From: Tiliqua scincoides
Lineage: Eukaryota > Chordata > Lepidosauria > Squamata > Scincidae
Reading direction: 5' to 3'
Assembly (NCBI RefSeq): GCF_035046505.1
Contig: NC_089821.1
Span: forward strand, 178,096,031 to 178,160,030
Length of the DNA: 64,000 nt
Below are positions 43,190-54,469 of the stretch, piece after piece (the stretch's first letter is position 1; every line of letters begins with the position of its first letter). The position numbers were made by a program, and so were the translations under genes. Below the pieces are notes generated by a model. That model was not told the origin of the DNA. It worked only from the letters and a program-made list of their open reading frames with translations, and did not search any database.

Positions 43190-46100
43190 CTGTTGGGAAA
43201 TAAATGAAAATATATTGTAACACATTTTTACCACAGAAATGCAATTTGGTCCTGTAGGCTCAATGGAGACATTTACAGGTTGGCTATTGTTATCGGCAGA
43301 TTCAGTACTTGTGGAGTTCATAATCTACACGTTCTGAACCCACAGGGCAGAGCCCAACTGGACCTTCTGAAGGTGACTGGAGCTGCGCTCTGGTCATCTC
43401 CAGTGTTCTGAGGACTGCAGAGGCCATGCGCGTCCACCCATGGCTTCCATGGGCCTCACAGTACCCATTTAGAGGGGGAAGAAATGTGACTTCCGGTTTC
43501 TTGTGGAAACCGGAAATGGCGTTCATAAGCCTTTAAAAGGCATTCTGATGGTCAGAATGGAAACCATCTGTGGAAACCAGAAGTCACTTTTTCCCCTGCT
43601 CTAAATGGAGGCCGTGCAGATGCGCATGGCATCTGCAGGCCTTCAGGGGTTTTTAGGACCCCTGAAATCTATGGCCTCAATTATCTGCAGATTTCAGCGT
43701 CCACAGGGGTTCCAGGAATAGAACCCCCATGGATACCAAGGGATGACCTGTACTTGCATATACATACCATGGATTTCTAGCATGAGCTGTCTGCAACAGA
43801 GTCAATGGGTGGCCTAAAAAAGCTATGCTCGTCCTTGCTTTAGTTCATTTCCTGTGCAATGGGAAGAATAAAACAGGCCAACACACATTTTGCTTCCTTA
43901 AACGTTACACCAATTCCTGGGTATATTTGGTGCGCCGATTCCAAAAAATGGCATCCGTTTTGCCCTATCACATCTAGTTTTGGAGACATACCATAGCCTC
44001 TTTAGTGAATGGTTCAAGCAGCTTCCTTATGAGGAAGCCTACACCATGGCTTCCTCATGAAGAAGTTGCTTGAACCATTCACTAACAAGGCTATATTATA
44101 TCTCCAAAACTAGACGTGATAGGGCAAAACAGATGCCATTTTTTGGTATCGGCACCCCAAATTCATATCAAACCACCATATTTGGGGAAAACTTTTCTGA
44201 CCCTCAATTTTGTAGGCCTGCGTAATAGGCAATCTTATGTCGGCTTTTCAAACTGGGGCGTCATGATGGGAGGGCCCTGGCTCTCTCCCCTTAAGGAGTG
44301 GGGGGCAGCAAGGAGGCAGGGAGGAGATAGCGATGCAATCCTCAGGATCACACCACTTGGGACTGCAGGGGCTTGCCTGTACTTACCAGAACCTCCTGCA
44401 GCCCCCCGGGGGTGAGGGAGCCATGTGTGACTATCTGCAGGACTTCCCAAAGCTTAAGAAGTGAAAGTGGAACGATCGTGCTCCGTTTCCGATTTTGCGA
44501 AGGCAGGGAGTGATAACTCCACATTCACTTCTAAAGCTTCGGGGAGCCCTGCAGACAGTTGCGCAGGGCTCCCTGCACCCCTGGGAGGCTGCAGGAGATT
44601 CTGGTAAGTACAGCCAAGCCCTTGCAGCCCCCTGAGCGGTGCAATCCTGGAAATTGTGGCACTGCCTTCCCCCTACCCCCGCTGCCTCACCCCCGCCCCT
44701 GCAAGGACTTATAGTGGCTCAAACTCTCTCCGGGAGTTCACTGCTACCTTATGTCCATGTGTTAGAAAAATGAAAGCTAGTAAAATACTATGCAAATTCA
44801 GAAATTAGATACACAAATAGTTGTGGCTTCAAAAACAAGTCCCTGGATTTTAAAAAAGGTAATTCAAAACTCTTATGGCAAATATGACTTGTGTGTTACA
44901 GCTGTTACTAGAGACCTGTTCACTCTACCTATTAGAGAGACAATGCAGTAAAACTTGGGCTTCCATATACTGTAACTTTGCTTTAACCCACAATGAAAAA
45001 GTTGCATCTGATCAGGATATATTGTGTTTATTTAAGAGCTATATCTGCCTGCAGGTGTGACAAACACCCCTTCCCTCTAGACTGGCAGAGAAGGTATCTG
45101 TGAAATAATGTGTCCAAATAAACATTGTAAACCTGGGCCAAGCATTACCTTCTCCTGTGAAGAAGGGGTACCCAACACTTTTTTTAAAACTGTCAAGAAG
45201 CCTCAACTCAGTAATAGCTGGGGGGGAAAAAACCTTAAGAACCATACCGCTTTAGGCAATCTGCCCAAGGCTTGAGTGGCACTACCAGCTGCTAGTGGAA
45301 TTGTGATGTACTCCTGAACAACTTCCCAAACATTAGCTTGCTTAAGGAACTGTGAGCAACTGTGAAATTAAAACCCTTTTTCTTACATCCCTACATAGGC
45401 TGATCCACAGCTACATATTCTTTTTACAGCACAACAGTAGAAAGTAGGACTGAAGCAAACTAACTCCCCTGGTTTTTCCAGTCACTCATAGGCAGTGGAA
45501 TTTAGGAAAAGCAGAATAGAAATATTTTTAACAAGTACATTTTTAGGAGTTGAACAAAATAGGGTCAAAAATGGAGGGCAAACCAATTGTGGCAGAAGTG
45601 GCACTGACATACTGAAGATGAGAGAGGAGCGTGTGAGCCTGGAGAAGCTCATTCTCATAACACTAAACCATGGCTTAGCATTATGTCTAAGGGCCCAATC
45701 CTATCCAACTTTCCAGTGTCGGTGCAGCTGCAATGCAGCCCTGAGGTAAGGGAACAAATATTCCCATACCTTGGGGAGGCCACTGTGACTGTCTCTCCAC
45801 CACAGGATGTGGTGCATGCCCCATTGGCACAGTTGCACTGAGACTGGAAAATTGGATAGGATTTGACCCTGAATTGGCTATAGTGAGACACCTATCTCAA
45901 GATTTCTGTGCCACATGTCTTCACTGAACTGTTAAGCACCCAGCTTTTGTTCCTGAATATAAGCTATTTCCAGACATAGCATTCCAGGGCTCTGCCAGTC
46001 CCCTCCCCCACAGGCCTGTTCCTCCCCCTGCCCCAAAAGCCCACACCACTGCCTGGAGCTCTCACCTTCTTCTGGGCTGCATCCTTCTGATGCCGACCCA

Positions 46101-49100
46101 GTGCCGTAGGGCGCTGGCCTGACACTCCTTTCTCAGACAGAATAGGATTGGGCCCTTAGAGTGATGCAGCCAGTGCACTGAGATTTCCCATTTCTTGCTG
46201 ATTAACGAGCAATTGCCCAAGCAGTTTCCAGACTGAAACAATGCCTAAGGTATACAGGAGTAATTGGGATAACAATAATGCCATTAAAGAGACTCACCTA
46301 CAGCATTTTTTCCCTTCCCTTTCACAGCATGTCTTTTCATTGCCATGATGCATGATTATATCCTTTTCAATATGTGAGAAAGAAAGTCTCCAACAGTCTT
46401 GTAAGTAAACAAAAATAAAAACCAAAGAAGACAAGTTATTGCTAGGGGTGTGTTCTTGTTTTGTTTTTGTTTGTTTTTTGTTTAAGACTAATAAAAACAC
46501 ATAACACCTTTTTGGTATTAAATATCCAAATAAAAACACAACACATCACATTTAGTGTTTAAGATATTTTCCAGAAATTAAAATAGGTTACATTTCCAGT
46601 TAGAAAAATATACTGCAGTTGCATCTGCTGACACTGTATCACCAACCCAGTACAATTTAAAGTAATTATAATTTATAACTTAAAATACACCCTTGGAATA
46701 AAAACACAGAACACCACAAGTTGCTACTTTAATCAAGAAATTTTGGAAAAAATCTTACCAAAAATACACATCCCTGATACTGATTCAATACCTATTCTAG
46801 CAGTGATTGGAAATCTTTTGTTTTAAATTACAAATTAAAATACTGAAAAGATGGCCCAAATTCTTCAAGCAGTTGATCAGTGATTACCTTATCTAATCTT
46901 TGGAGATGTTGTGAACATTGCAACTCCTAAAAGCAAGCTGTATAGCACACTTTTCACCATGAAATGACACAACTGCTACCCTAGTGCTACCCTAGCACTG
47001 GTCTCAGATGTGCCACTCTGTGTAGCTATGCTGGGCACTTTTAAGTAGCATCCTGAAATACACTATATTAGCCTTGGGGCAAGAAATATTGCCCCGTTCT
47101 GTCCCAAAATGAAAGGTGCAAACAAAATGTCTGCCACAGTAGCACTATATCACAACCCAGATTGGGCTGTTTGCTTCCAACCCCTAATGTTTTACACACT
47201 TTTCTCCTTGCATAAGGATTGGTAGAAGAGGCAATAATTCCTATTTCTGTAATCCCTTCAGCTAATCTGATAGCACACAACAGATAATCAAGCAGTGTGA
47301 CAAATCCTCTGTCTCTGCTCTGGTATTATAGCAGCACCTTCATCACACTGTGCAAAGCTATGTGTTTGAGGGAGGGACTAGGCTGCCTGGCAGGCTCACT
47401 TTAACCCAGTGGTTCTCATGCATGTAGCACCGGGACCCATTTTTTAGAATGAGAATATGTCAGGACCCACCAGAAGTGATGTCATAACCGGAAGTGACAT
47501 CATCAAGCAGGAAAATGTTTAACAATCGTAGGCTGCAATCCTACCCACACTTACCCAGGAGTAAATCCCATTTACTAGAATTGTTAAAAAAAAATATACG
47601 TAGTAGCTTGTTAAAAGTGTAGGTCTGTAACATTTCCCCAAATGCAGTCACATACTGTGGTAGCATCGTCTAATATACTAAAAATAAAATATTGAAATGA
47701 ATGGGGTCCCACCTGAAATTGGCTCACAACCCACCTAGTGGGTCCCAACCTACAGTTTGAGAAACACTACTTTAACCTAAGGTCTTGTGCAAAACCAGGG
47801 CTGCAATCCTATGCTTATTTAAGTCCCACTAACCTTACTTCTGAGTTAACAAGCCTAGGAGCATGTTATGCTGTTTAACCATCCTATGTTTAACCAGACT
47901 ATATCACAGACATGGCTATTTTTCTTTTCAGTACCTATTAAACACTTTCCATCCTTGACGTTCTTAGGCACTAGGCAGAGTGGTGCATTGCGGAAATCCT
48001 GTTTTACTTTTGTTCCTAGCCATCGTTCAATGTTGAGGCCGTTCTTTGTACTGGCACACTGGTTATGATAACCACCTTCCAAAGCAAGGATGATATCTAC
48101 TGATATCTCAGTAGGCTCTCCAATGAGAAGGGTCACTGCTGGGCATCCAGGCTTCTTTTTCTCCACTTGCACTTTTTCTTCTGTTAATGATAAAAAGTGA
48201 AATGCTTTTCCCCCCCCATACACAATGTACTTGAGAGGTTCAGGTAGTTTCTTCACACAACTGTGCGCAAAACGCTGGAAACTCATAAAAAAGTTACATA
48301 AACACAGTGGGGAAGCATTCGGAATACGGCTGATGCAAGATGCAACATGCACCAGCACAAGACATAAAACTACTGAAGTTCCCTGAGGACCCCAAATGCC
48401 ATTGTGAATGGTCAGGGGACCTTTGGGAACAGCAAAGGATGCAGCACAGAAGCCTGCAGGGGGAATAGCCCAGAAACCCCAAGTAGAGCAAAGCACCTGA
48501 TATCTACCCTTGCAGGTTCTGGTCATTACCCTGTCCCCTTATTCCATCTCAGCAGGGGTTCTTAAGGGTGTTTTGGGGAACTTCAGAAGAGTTAAGGAGC
48601 AGAAAATGTGCCTTACACTGGTGCATGCTGCACTAATAGTACACTCTAGATCAGCCATTTTCAACTGTGCCATGGCACACTGGTGTGCCGTGAATGATCC
48701 CCAGGTGTGCTGTGGGAATTTGGGAGAGGGTCATTTATCAATAGGACCATTGGGGGATGTGAGCCCCCACTGACAGTAAAGTGTGCCTTGTCAATTGTCA
48801 AAAAGCTGATGGTGTGCCTTGACCATTTTAGTGCCTTGCCAGTGTGCTACGAGATGAAAAAGGTTGAAAATCACTGCTCTAGATGCTGCCAGTATAAATG
48901 AATTAGAGAATGCACATTGTGCCCAAGAAATTCAATGCCAGTGAAATTATTGCATTACTACTGACACATTATGGAAAGAGCAATGTAGTAAAGACATCCT
49001 ACTGATCTGCTGCTCTTTCTCTGAAGCAGAAAACTATTAAGTCCAATTTAAATGTGACAGTACAGCATTACATGTGTCATCTAAACTGTGATCTCAGTCA

Positions 49101-51892
49101 CTATACAGGTGTCCCAACAGGGCTTGCTCAGGCCTACTAATAGTGTACACAATGCACAGTGCACACAATGCTAAGGGCCCAATTTCACCCATTCATCTTC
49201 CGTTGCAGAGAACACTGCAGGGTATCTTGTCCTTGCCTGCAAGCATCAAATTGAAACTAAGCCTTAGATTCTCTGAACCACAGTTAAAAAGGCAACATAT
49301 AAACACAGTTTAAATGTAGCTTGTCGACAGAATCATTTGAGAATTGGCTTAAAAACCTTCATTTAAGAGTGTCTATGAGCATTTCACATTTAAATGTCAA
49401 ATTCTCTTTTGCTATGTGACCCGTCCTGTGAGGGAAAACCATGATGGAAACCAGATACTGTCCATGGCAGCCATTTCTACAGTTGTGGCACCACTTCTTT
49501 CATATCTGCCCTTCTGAGCAGTAGTTGACACTAATAAAAAGCAGGATCTCACTTATACTGCAGTTTTTATTCTGGGAAACTAAGATAGTAATCAAGAATT
49601 TGTAATACTCAAGCATTCCCATCTACAAGGAAACAGTGTTTTTAACACTGTGCTATGTCCTATTGATTTAAATAAAATCTACACCGGTATTTTTTTGAAA
49701 ATGTTGCTCATCTCAGAGGAGGACAAATATAATTTTAAATAATAAACTTACCTTCTATTTTTTTTACTTCTTTTATAATAATGTTCCTTATTGCTGCAAG
49801 CATCTTGAAAGCTGAAAGTCGTTCGTTATCATCTAAAAAACCACTTAAGTGATTTTCTGCAGGACACCTTTTCAATTTTACACAATAAAAAGCACCAGTA
49901 GAAGCACTTGCATCACAGGGCTCCAGCTCAAATCTTAGCTGTGGCAATTTAAGCATAATATCAAACTCATCTGGTTTAGATATCTGAAAGATAGACAATC
50001 CAAAATACTATATGTAATACATACGCGAATAAAACACAACACTAACCTTGTGGTCAGTCCCACAATTATCTCTATCATATATGGTCAGGGGAGCATCATC
50101 TTGACTTAAGGCCCAGTCCTAGTGTTCCTTGGAACTAGTGTTCCATCAGCAGGCCTGCCCAGTCAGCACAGAAATGTAACAGAGCCACCAGCGCAAGCAG
50201 CTGGTGACCCTTGCATGCACACCACTGGAGCACCCAACCATTACCAGAGGAGGCACTAGTGATGAGATTCACAGTGGGTAGGGAAGAGTAACAGATTTTT
50301 TGGGGTGGAACCAACTGTGTATGTGTTTGCGTCAGGGGATGGAGGAGCGAATCCAGCAGTAGTTGCATATACCAGATCCTATACTCCATATTTCAGACCA
50401 CCCACTCCCTGGCTCTGCTTGGACATACACCAAATGTATAGCTGGCGTAAGTCCAAGAGACCCGGAAGTCCCACTCACAGGACTCCTGTCCCTCCCCCAA
50501 TAGCAAGCAATGCATACCTTCATGCTACAGCATGGCAGGGGGATAGGATAGGGCTGTAAGTGCCCTAGGTAGGGATTAGATGTGCTATATGGTTATATCT
50601 GAGCCTCAAAATCTGAACAAGCAAAAAAATTGTTAGCTATGAGAGGCAGGCAAGGACTAGAGCCATTTGAACAGGTTTTAAATTATACCTACAAGTTCAT
50701 AAGAAATGAACAATCCTACCAATCACAAGCCTCTACAGAGTGTAAGCATTAGTTTTGAGAGTTGTTTTTAAGCCAGCAGTTTTAGTTTTTGCTTTAAAAT
50801 ATATATAAACTCAGAAGCTGCAGGAAATTCCCAAGAATCCAAAATATATTCATAATTTCTGCTCTCAGAACTCCAACCTAAGTCAAATGTAATCATTTCT
50901 GCTCTCAGGTGAAGAACACTGAAAAAGTGTCCATGCAGCAGGTGTAATATTTGAATGGTGGATGCTGCTATCTGCCACGACAACTTTCAGGCCCGTATTG
51001 CATTGTTACTCCCAGGAAAGTGTGGCTAGGATGGCAGCCTGAGGCCGCCATCCTATCCACACTTTCCTGGGAGTAAGCCCCATTGACTAGAATGGGACTT
51101 GCTTCTGAGTAGACAGCATAGGCTTGGGCTGCGAGTCTTTCTGGGAAGGGAGCGCCTTCAGCAGCAGCAGGCCTGCGCTTCGCCACCCACCTTGAGATGC
51201 TCGTAGTAGCTGCCGGTGCCCTGAATCTCGATGGAGCTGAAGCGCTGGTCCTTCTTGATGGCTGCGACGAGAAGGTCCCTGACCCTGTTGACCCGCTTCG
51301 AGGCCCTGGACACGGCCTCCTGGCGCAGGGCGATGGTCTTCAGCACCTCCCGCAGGCTGCGGAAAGGCTTCGGGTCAGGCGCCTTCGCCTTCTGAGAAGC
51401 GCGCTTCTTCTGGGGGGCGGCGTCAGACCCGTCCCGCTGCGCCTGGGGAGCAGCAGCTGCTGCTGCGGGCTCCGCCTGGGGGGCGACCCCCTTGCCCTTC
51501 TGGGACGCCCTTCTCCCTTCCCCGGACTCCCTCCTGCAGGCGGCCGCTGCCCTCCCCGGGCCGGGCTCCTCCGCCTTCGGGGCGCGCGCCTGCACTCCCC
51601 GGGCAGCGCCGGGCTTCCTCCCGTCCTCCGGCTCCGTCCTCCGGCCCGCCTGGGCAGGCTCCCCCGCTTGCGGGGCGCCCTCCCTCCTCCGCTGGGCAGC
51701 GTTTCTGCCCCCAGGGGCGCACTCTTGCCCTCCGTTCCCACGCGCCGCGCGGGTTCTGGCGGGCCCCGCGCCGAGCGGCGGTGGAGGGCTGCTGACTTCT
51801 TCGGGGGCGTCCCTGGCTGCTCCTCGCGCGTGGGGGGCTTGAGGGGGCTTGGCGGCGGAGGCCTTCCTGCACCCCTTCCCTCTCCCGCCCAT
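42835..51892 (-). CDS. CGAS: CGAS (MB21D1), cyclic GMP-AMP synthase, 5 exons
   Basis: Cytosolic and nuclear DNA sensor that makes 2'3'-cGAMP from ATP and GTP to activate STING. Five exons join in frame to 544 codons (human 522): 51191-51892, 49752-49983, 47935-48180, 46298-46397, 42835-43189. Seen: a basic, A/G/P/R-rich disordered N-terminus (about 1-175); nucleotidyltransferase motif GTGSYYEH with G227 and S228; catalytic E240 and D242 in DEFDIMLKL; third catalytic D340 in [11 protein letters not shown]; zinc thumb H411-x5-C417-C418-x6-C425; Mab21 C-terminal helices ending [10 protein letters not shown]. Every residue needed for catalysis and zinc binding is present, so it looks functional. 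It is convergent with DDX43 and divergent from MTO1, as in human. Confidence 0.96.
43276..43750. mobile_element. pogo/Tigger-like element in CGAS intron 4, TA target
   Basis: Left CAGGTTGGCTATTGTTATCG, right GATACCAAGGGATGACCTG, TA at both borders. An inner inverted pair (GGGGGAAGAAATGTGACTTC versus AGTCACTTTTTCCCC) makes most of it foldable. Confidence 0.75.
43925..44162. repeat. 238 bp foldback palindrome with arms of about 115 bp
   Basis: The left arm (ATTTGGTGCGCCGATTCC, then TAGTTTTGGAGACATACCAT and GGTTCAAGCAGCTTCCT) is matched inverted by the right arm (GAAGAAGTTGCTTGAACC, ATATCTCCAAAACTAGAC, GGTATCGGCACCCCAAAT). The centre is near 44043 with almost no loop. Lies in CGAS intron 4. Confidence 0.9.
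44235..44710. repeat. large imperfect inverted repeat, GC-rich
   Basis: The left arm has GGGCTTGCCTGTACTTACCA and CCTCCTGCAGCCCCCCGGG; the right arm has CCCCTGGGAGGCTGCAGGAG and TTCTGGTAAGTACAGCCAAG. Arms of about 200 bases centre near 44495. Probably a foldback-type or hAT-derived element. No coding evidence. Confidence 0.75.
45690..45870. mobile_element. palindromic MITE, GGGCCCAATCCTATCC family, copy 6
   Basis: CGAS intron 4. Ends AGGGCCCAATCCTATCC and GGATAGGATTTGACCCT. A further lone right end, ATAGGATTGGGCCCTTA, lies at 46141-46157. Confidence 0.8.
46298..46397 (-). CDS. CGAS: CGAS exon 4 (zinc thumb)
   Basis: Reads [14 protein letters not shown] then HHGNEKTCC and KKCCR. It carries the complete H-x5-CC-x6-C zinc ribbon that positions DNA and drives dimerisation in known cGAS. 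Acceptor TTACAAG, donor GTGAGT. Confidence 0.96.
47407..47769. mobile_element. hAT MITE with perfect 8 bp TSD, carrying a palindromic unit
   Basis: CGAS intron 3. CTTTAACC flanks both sides (47399-47406 and 47770-47777). TIRs CAGTGGTTCTCATGC and CAGTTTGAGAAACACTA. GCTGCAATCCTACCCACACT at 47530 is the short palindromic family. Confidence 0.88.
47935..48180 (-). CDS. CGAS: CGAS exon 3 (third catalytic Asp)
   Basis: Reads [11 protein letters not shown] and [13 protein letters not shown] with D340, then [16 protein letters not shown] and [14 protein letters not shown]. Acceptor TAACAG, donor GTACTG, phase 1 on both sides. Confidence 0.95.
48653..48876 (+). mobile_element. hAT MITE (CAGCCATTTTCAAC family), perfect 8 bp TSD
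   Basis: CGAS intron 2. CTCTAGAT flanks both sides (48645-48652 and 48877-48884). TIRs CAGCCATTTTCAAC and GTTGAAAATCACTG. 224 bases. Confidence 0.9.
49752..49983 (-). CDS. CGAS: CGAS exon 2 (catalytic Glu/Asp)
   Basis: Begins [13 protein letters not shown], with the metal-binding E240 and D242, then FYCVKLKR and the helix ending KEVKKIE. Acceptor TTTCAG, donor GTAAGT on the minus strand, phase 0 in and phase 1 out. Confidence 0.95.
50105..50565. repeat. MITE-like repeat in CGAS intron 1
   Basis: Starts AAGGCCCAGTCCTAGTG and ends ATAGGATAGGGCTGTAAG, weak inverted ends of the CCTAT type. No gene content. Confidence 0.4.
51000..51112. mobile_element. short palindromic MITE in CGAS intron 1
   Basis: TTACTCCCAGGAAAGTGTGG and CCACACTTTCCTGGGAGTAA face each other, followed by GCCCCATTGACTAGAATGGG and CTTCTGAGTAGACAGCATAG. 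It lies about 80 bases inside the intron from exon 1. Confidence 0.75.
51191..51892 (-). CDS. CGAS: CGAS exon 1 (N-terminal tail and GS motif)
   Basis: Residues 1-234. It starts [10 protein letters not shown]; most of the first 170 residues are A, G, P, R, K and E in a CpG island. The ordered part begins near [20 protein letters not shown], matching the human spine helix, and ends [10 protein letters not shown]. The donor read on the minus strand is GTGGGT. Antisense open frames across this exon are composition artefacts. Confidence 0.93.
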
Positions 51893-52125
51893 CGCGCCGC
51901 GCCGCGCCTTCCCTCCAAGAGCCAGCAGAACAGGCGGCTGCGCCTCCCGCCCGCCCAGTCAAAAGGCCCGCACTAGGCGGGCGCCAGGAGGCGTCTCCGA
52001 AAGCGGAGAAACGAAACTCTGCCCAGGCAGCCTTCTCCCCCTTCGCGCCCGGCTCGGGCTTCGCTTCCCTTCCCTTCCCTTCCCACGACCAGTTCGGCTT
52101 CAGTTTCTTTTCTGAGCGCCAGACA
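51893..52125 (-). promoter_or_regulatory. CGAS: CGAS CpG promoter with IRF/ISRE-like sites
   Basis: GC-rich DNA upstream of the CGAS ATG. GAGAAACGAAACT at 52006-52018 fits the IRF/PRDI form GAGAANNGAAA, about 115 bases upstream of the ATG. A weaker IRF half-site (AAAAGAAACT on the minus strand) lies at 52102-52113. CTTCC repeats around 52070 give GGAA cores on the coding strand. Human CGAS is interferon-inducible through promoter ISREs, so a conserved role is plausible but untested here. Confidence 0.6.
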
Positions 52126-52136
52126 ATAGCCTCTGT

Positions 52137-52603
52137 CAGTGTTTCTCAACCAGTGGTGCGGGTGCCACCAGTGGTACTTGAGGTGGTGTCTGTGGTACTT
52201 GCTTTGCCCCCAGACCCGAGTTTCTCAACCAGTGGTATGAGTACCACTTGAGGTTGAGGTGGTGTCTTGCTGGACCCCTGGACTAGTGTTTCTCCAACAG
52301 TGGTACGGGTACCACCAGTGGTATTTGAGGTGATGTCTGGTGGTACTCATGGGACTCCTGCCACCCAGCAGTGAAACCAGGAACGCAACACAACAAATAG
52401 CGGTTGGAGGCTTGGCTCAGTTCTGTGCTCGAAAAAGCCCTCCCTTCCACCCTGAGCCTCTTACTGGTGTTTGTCACATCACATCTGGCCTCCCAACCCA
52501 GAAGTCACTGGCGATGATGTCATCACCAGTTACTTCCAGTGGTACTTCAAATAGGTGAACCATGTGAAGTGGTATAGCGGAGGACAAATGTTGAGAAACA
52601 CCG
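52137..52603. mobile_element. hAT element with three tandem left ends, just upstream of CGAS
   Basis: CAGTGTTTCTCAACCAGTGG at 52137, with similar left ends at 52219 and 52286, and a single right end ATGTTGAGAAACACCG at 52603. The repeated left ends could be nested insertions or tandem duplication. It begins about 245 bases upstream of the CGAS ATG. Confidence 0.75.
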
Positions 52604-52611
52604 GTCCATGT

Positions 52612-53245
52612 CAGCAGTTCCCAGACTTTTTTGACTGGCGGCTCCCTTGAGCCTACTGGTTCATTGACTTTCCATTAGGGCTACAATCCTATGCATTGTA
52701 TAGGGCAGGGGTGTCCAAACTTTTTGGCTGGAGGGCCACATCTCTCTGACACTGTCAGGGGCCTGGAGAAAAAATAATTAATTTACATTTCAAATTTGAA
52801 TAAATTTACATAAATTAAATTAATGATGGAACTTACATGAATGAATGAAGGTCTTGCAATAGCTCAAGGCCTACAAAAGGCCTTGCACAAAGCAAGACTG
52901 GCCTTTCCTTCCCTGCTGCTGCTGCTGCTGCATCACAGATGTGGAACAGCAAGCAGTGGAAGGAGCCCTCATCCCACAGCTCATGCAAGAGGTCAAACAG
53001 TCACTCTCACGCTGAGAGCAGTTGCGTCGGGACTCCAGCAAGTCACAGGGGGGCCAGAGGCTCATTGGAGACTGCAGGCTCCCCAAGGGCCAGATTGGGA
53101 GTCCCTGAGGGCCACAAGTGGCCCCCAGGCCAGAGTTTGGGCACCCCTGGTATAAGGTGATGGGTTTTTTGTGAGGATTCCCCAGCTCCCCCAGCTAGTT
53201 TCTAAGGCTTCCCAGGGAGCCACAGCTTGGTTTTGGGGACCACTA
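52612..53245. mobile_element. hAT element interrupted by a second hAT element
   Basis: Outer element: left CAGCAGTTCCCAGACTTTTT, right TTGGGGACCACTA, flanked by GTCCATGT (52604-52611) and GTCTATGT (53246-53253). Its body resumes after the inner element with TTTTTTGTGAGGATTCCCCA. Same family as 57170-57359. Confidence 0.85.
52706..53149. mobile_element. inner hAT element (CAGGGGTGTCCAAACTTTTT family), 444 bp
   Basis: Inserted into the outer hAT. TIRs CAGGGGTGTCCAAACTTTTT and AGAGTTTGGGCACCCCTG. Flanks GTATAGGG (52698-52705) and GTATAAGG (53150-53157). Contains a short CTG run. A partial relative starts at 53829. Confidence 0.88.
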
Positions 53246-53828
53246 GTCTATGTGATGCGACCTGTGTTGGCGTGACCTCCACTGCACTACAGCGATTGCA
53301 AGGGAGTTGGGCAGTGTGATAATGGCAGTGAGGGAACCAGGACAGGTGTTCACGATGCTGGCACTCAGTCATATTCCAGCCAAATCATAATTGCTCTTCT
53401 GGCAGAAGAAGGAAGTGCCTTTTTCCAACAACATTTCAGGGAAGAGTTTGAATGCTGGTAAAGAACATTATCCTCCAACCACAAAGCCCTTTCTCGAGGG
53501 AAAACTCTGAATTGCTAGCAAACAAGCAACAACTGCACTTTCTTGTTGTGATGCACGTTGATCACAAAGGCAGCACCATTTGGTTTTTGGCAGACTCAAA
53601 GTGCAAAAAGTGGGCTGCAATCATTCTTGAATTTAGCTATTGCAAGGTTTCATGTGTACACCAAAGCAGCTGAGGCTTCCTGTGCTGCTTTTTAAAGGGA
53701 AAAAAAAGTTTTGCAATGTAATTTTACAATGTCTGCAGCCTTTCATCTTCCCCCTTTCTAAAGGGGAGAGCTTTAGTTAAACTTGGTTTTTTAGCCATTT
53801 CAAAATCAAATCCCCATTATATTTTATA

Positions 53829-54320
53829 AGGGGGTGGTCAAACATTTTGGCAGGAGGGCCATATCATCTCTCTGACACTGTGTCAGGGCCAGTAAAAAAG
53901 AGAATTAATTTACATTTCAAATTTGAATAAATTTACATGAATACATTAGAGATGGAACTTATATGATTGAATGACTTTTACAGAGCTTATTTATAATACA
54001 CATGAGAACTATAATACAGACATGTTGAATCACATGAGAACTATGAATTATTTGCCACACACACTTCTTGCACAGTAAAAACATACAGACCAAGCCAGAA
54101 ACACATGGAGACGTAAGTTTTTCAGAGGCAATAGGGAGTTAAAATAATGCCCAGGGAAAAACAGAAAACACATGGAGACTATAAAAGGCCTTGCTCTAAC
54201 TCAACCCGTAACTCATGTCTGGCAGTTGCTGGTTACCTGCGTCCTTTCATCATTCTTTGGCCTCCAAACACTGCACAGAACCTAGTACCCAGGCTTGACA
54301 AGCTGAATTCAGGAGCAGCA
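53829..54320. mobile_element. diverged hAT element, right end unclear
   Basis: GGGGGTGGTCAAACATTTTG, then CTCTCTGACACTGTGTCAGG and TTTACATTTCAAATTTGAAT, matching the inner hAT at 52706. The end near 54320 is a guess. Confidence 0.5.
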
Positions 54321-54469
54321 ACTATCTTTGCACTTTGAACTCTCTCACTTTCCAATACCCTTATCAAAGAGTAAGTTTTGTGGGGGGGCTTTTTAAATAT
54401 ATATATTTAAATGTTCCCCTTGAGAAGGGCACAGGGTGACCAGTCCTGCTCTTATGTGAAAATGCAGTT

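Noticed and set aside
51197-51976. 259-codon plus-strand frame, and two further minus-strand frames, over CGAS exon 1
   Set aside because: High GC removes stops in all frames. Only the frame with SLREVLKTI and GTGSYYEH is collinear with cGAS and joins exon 2.
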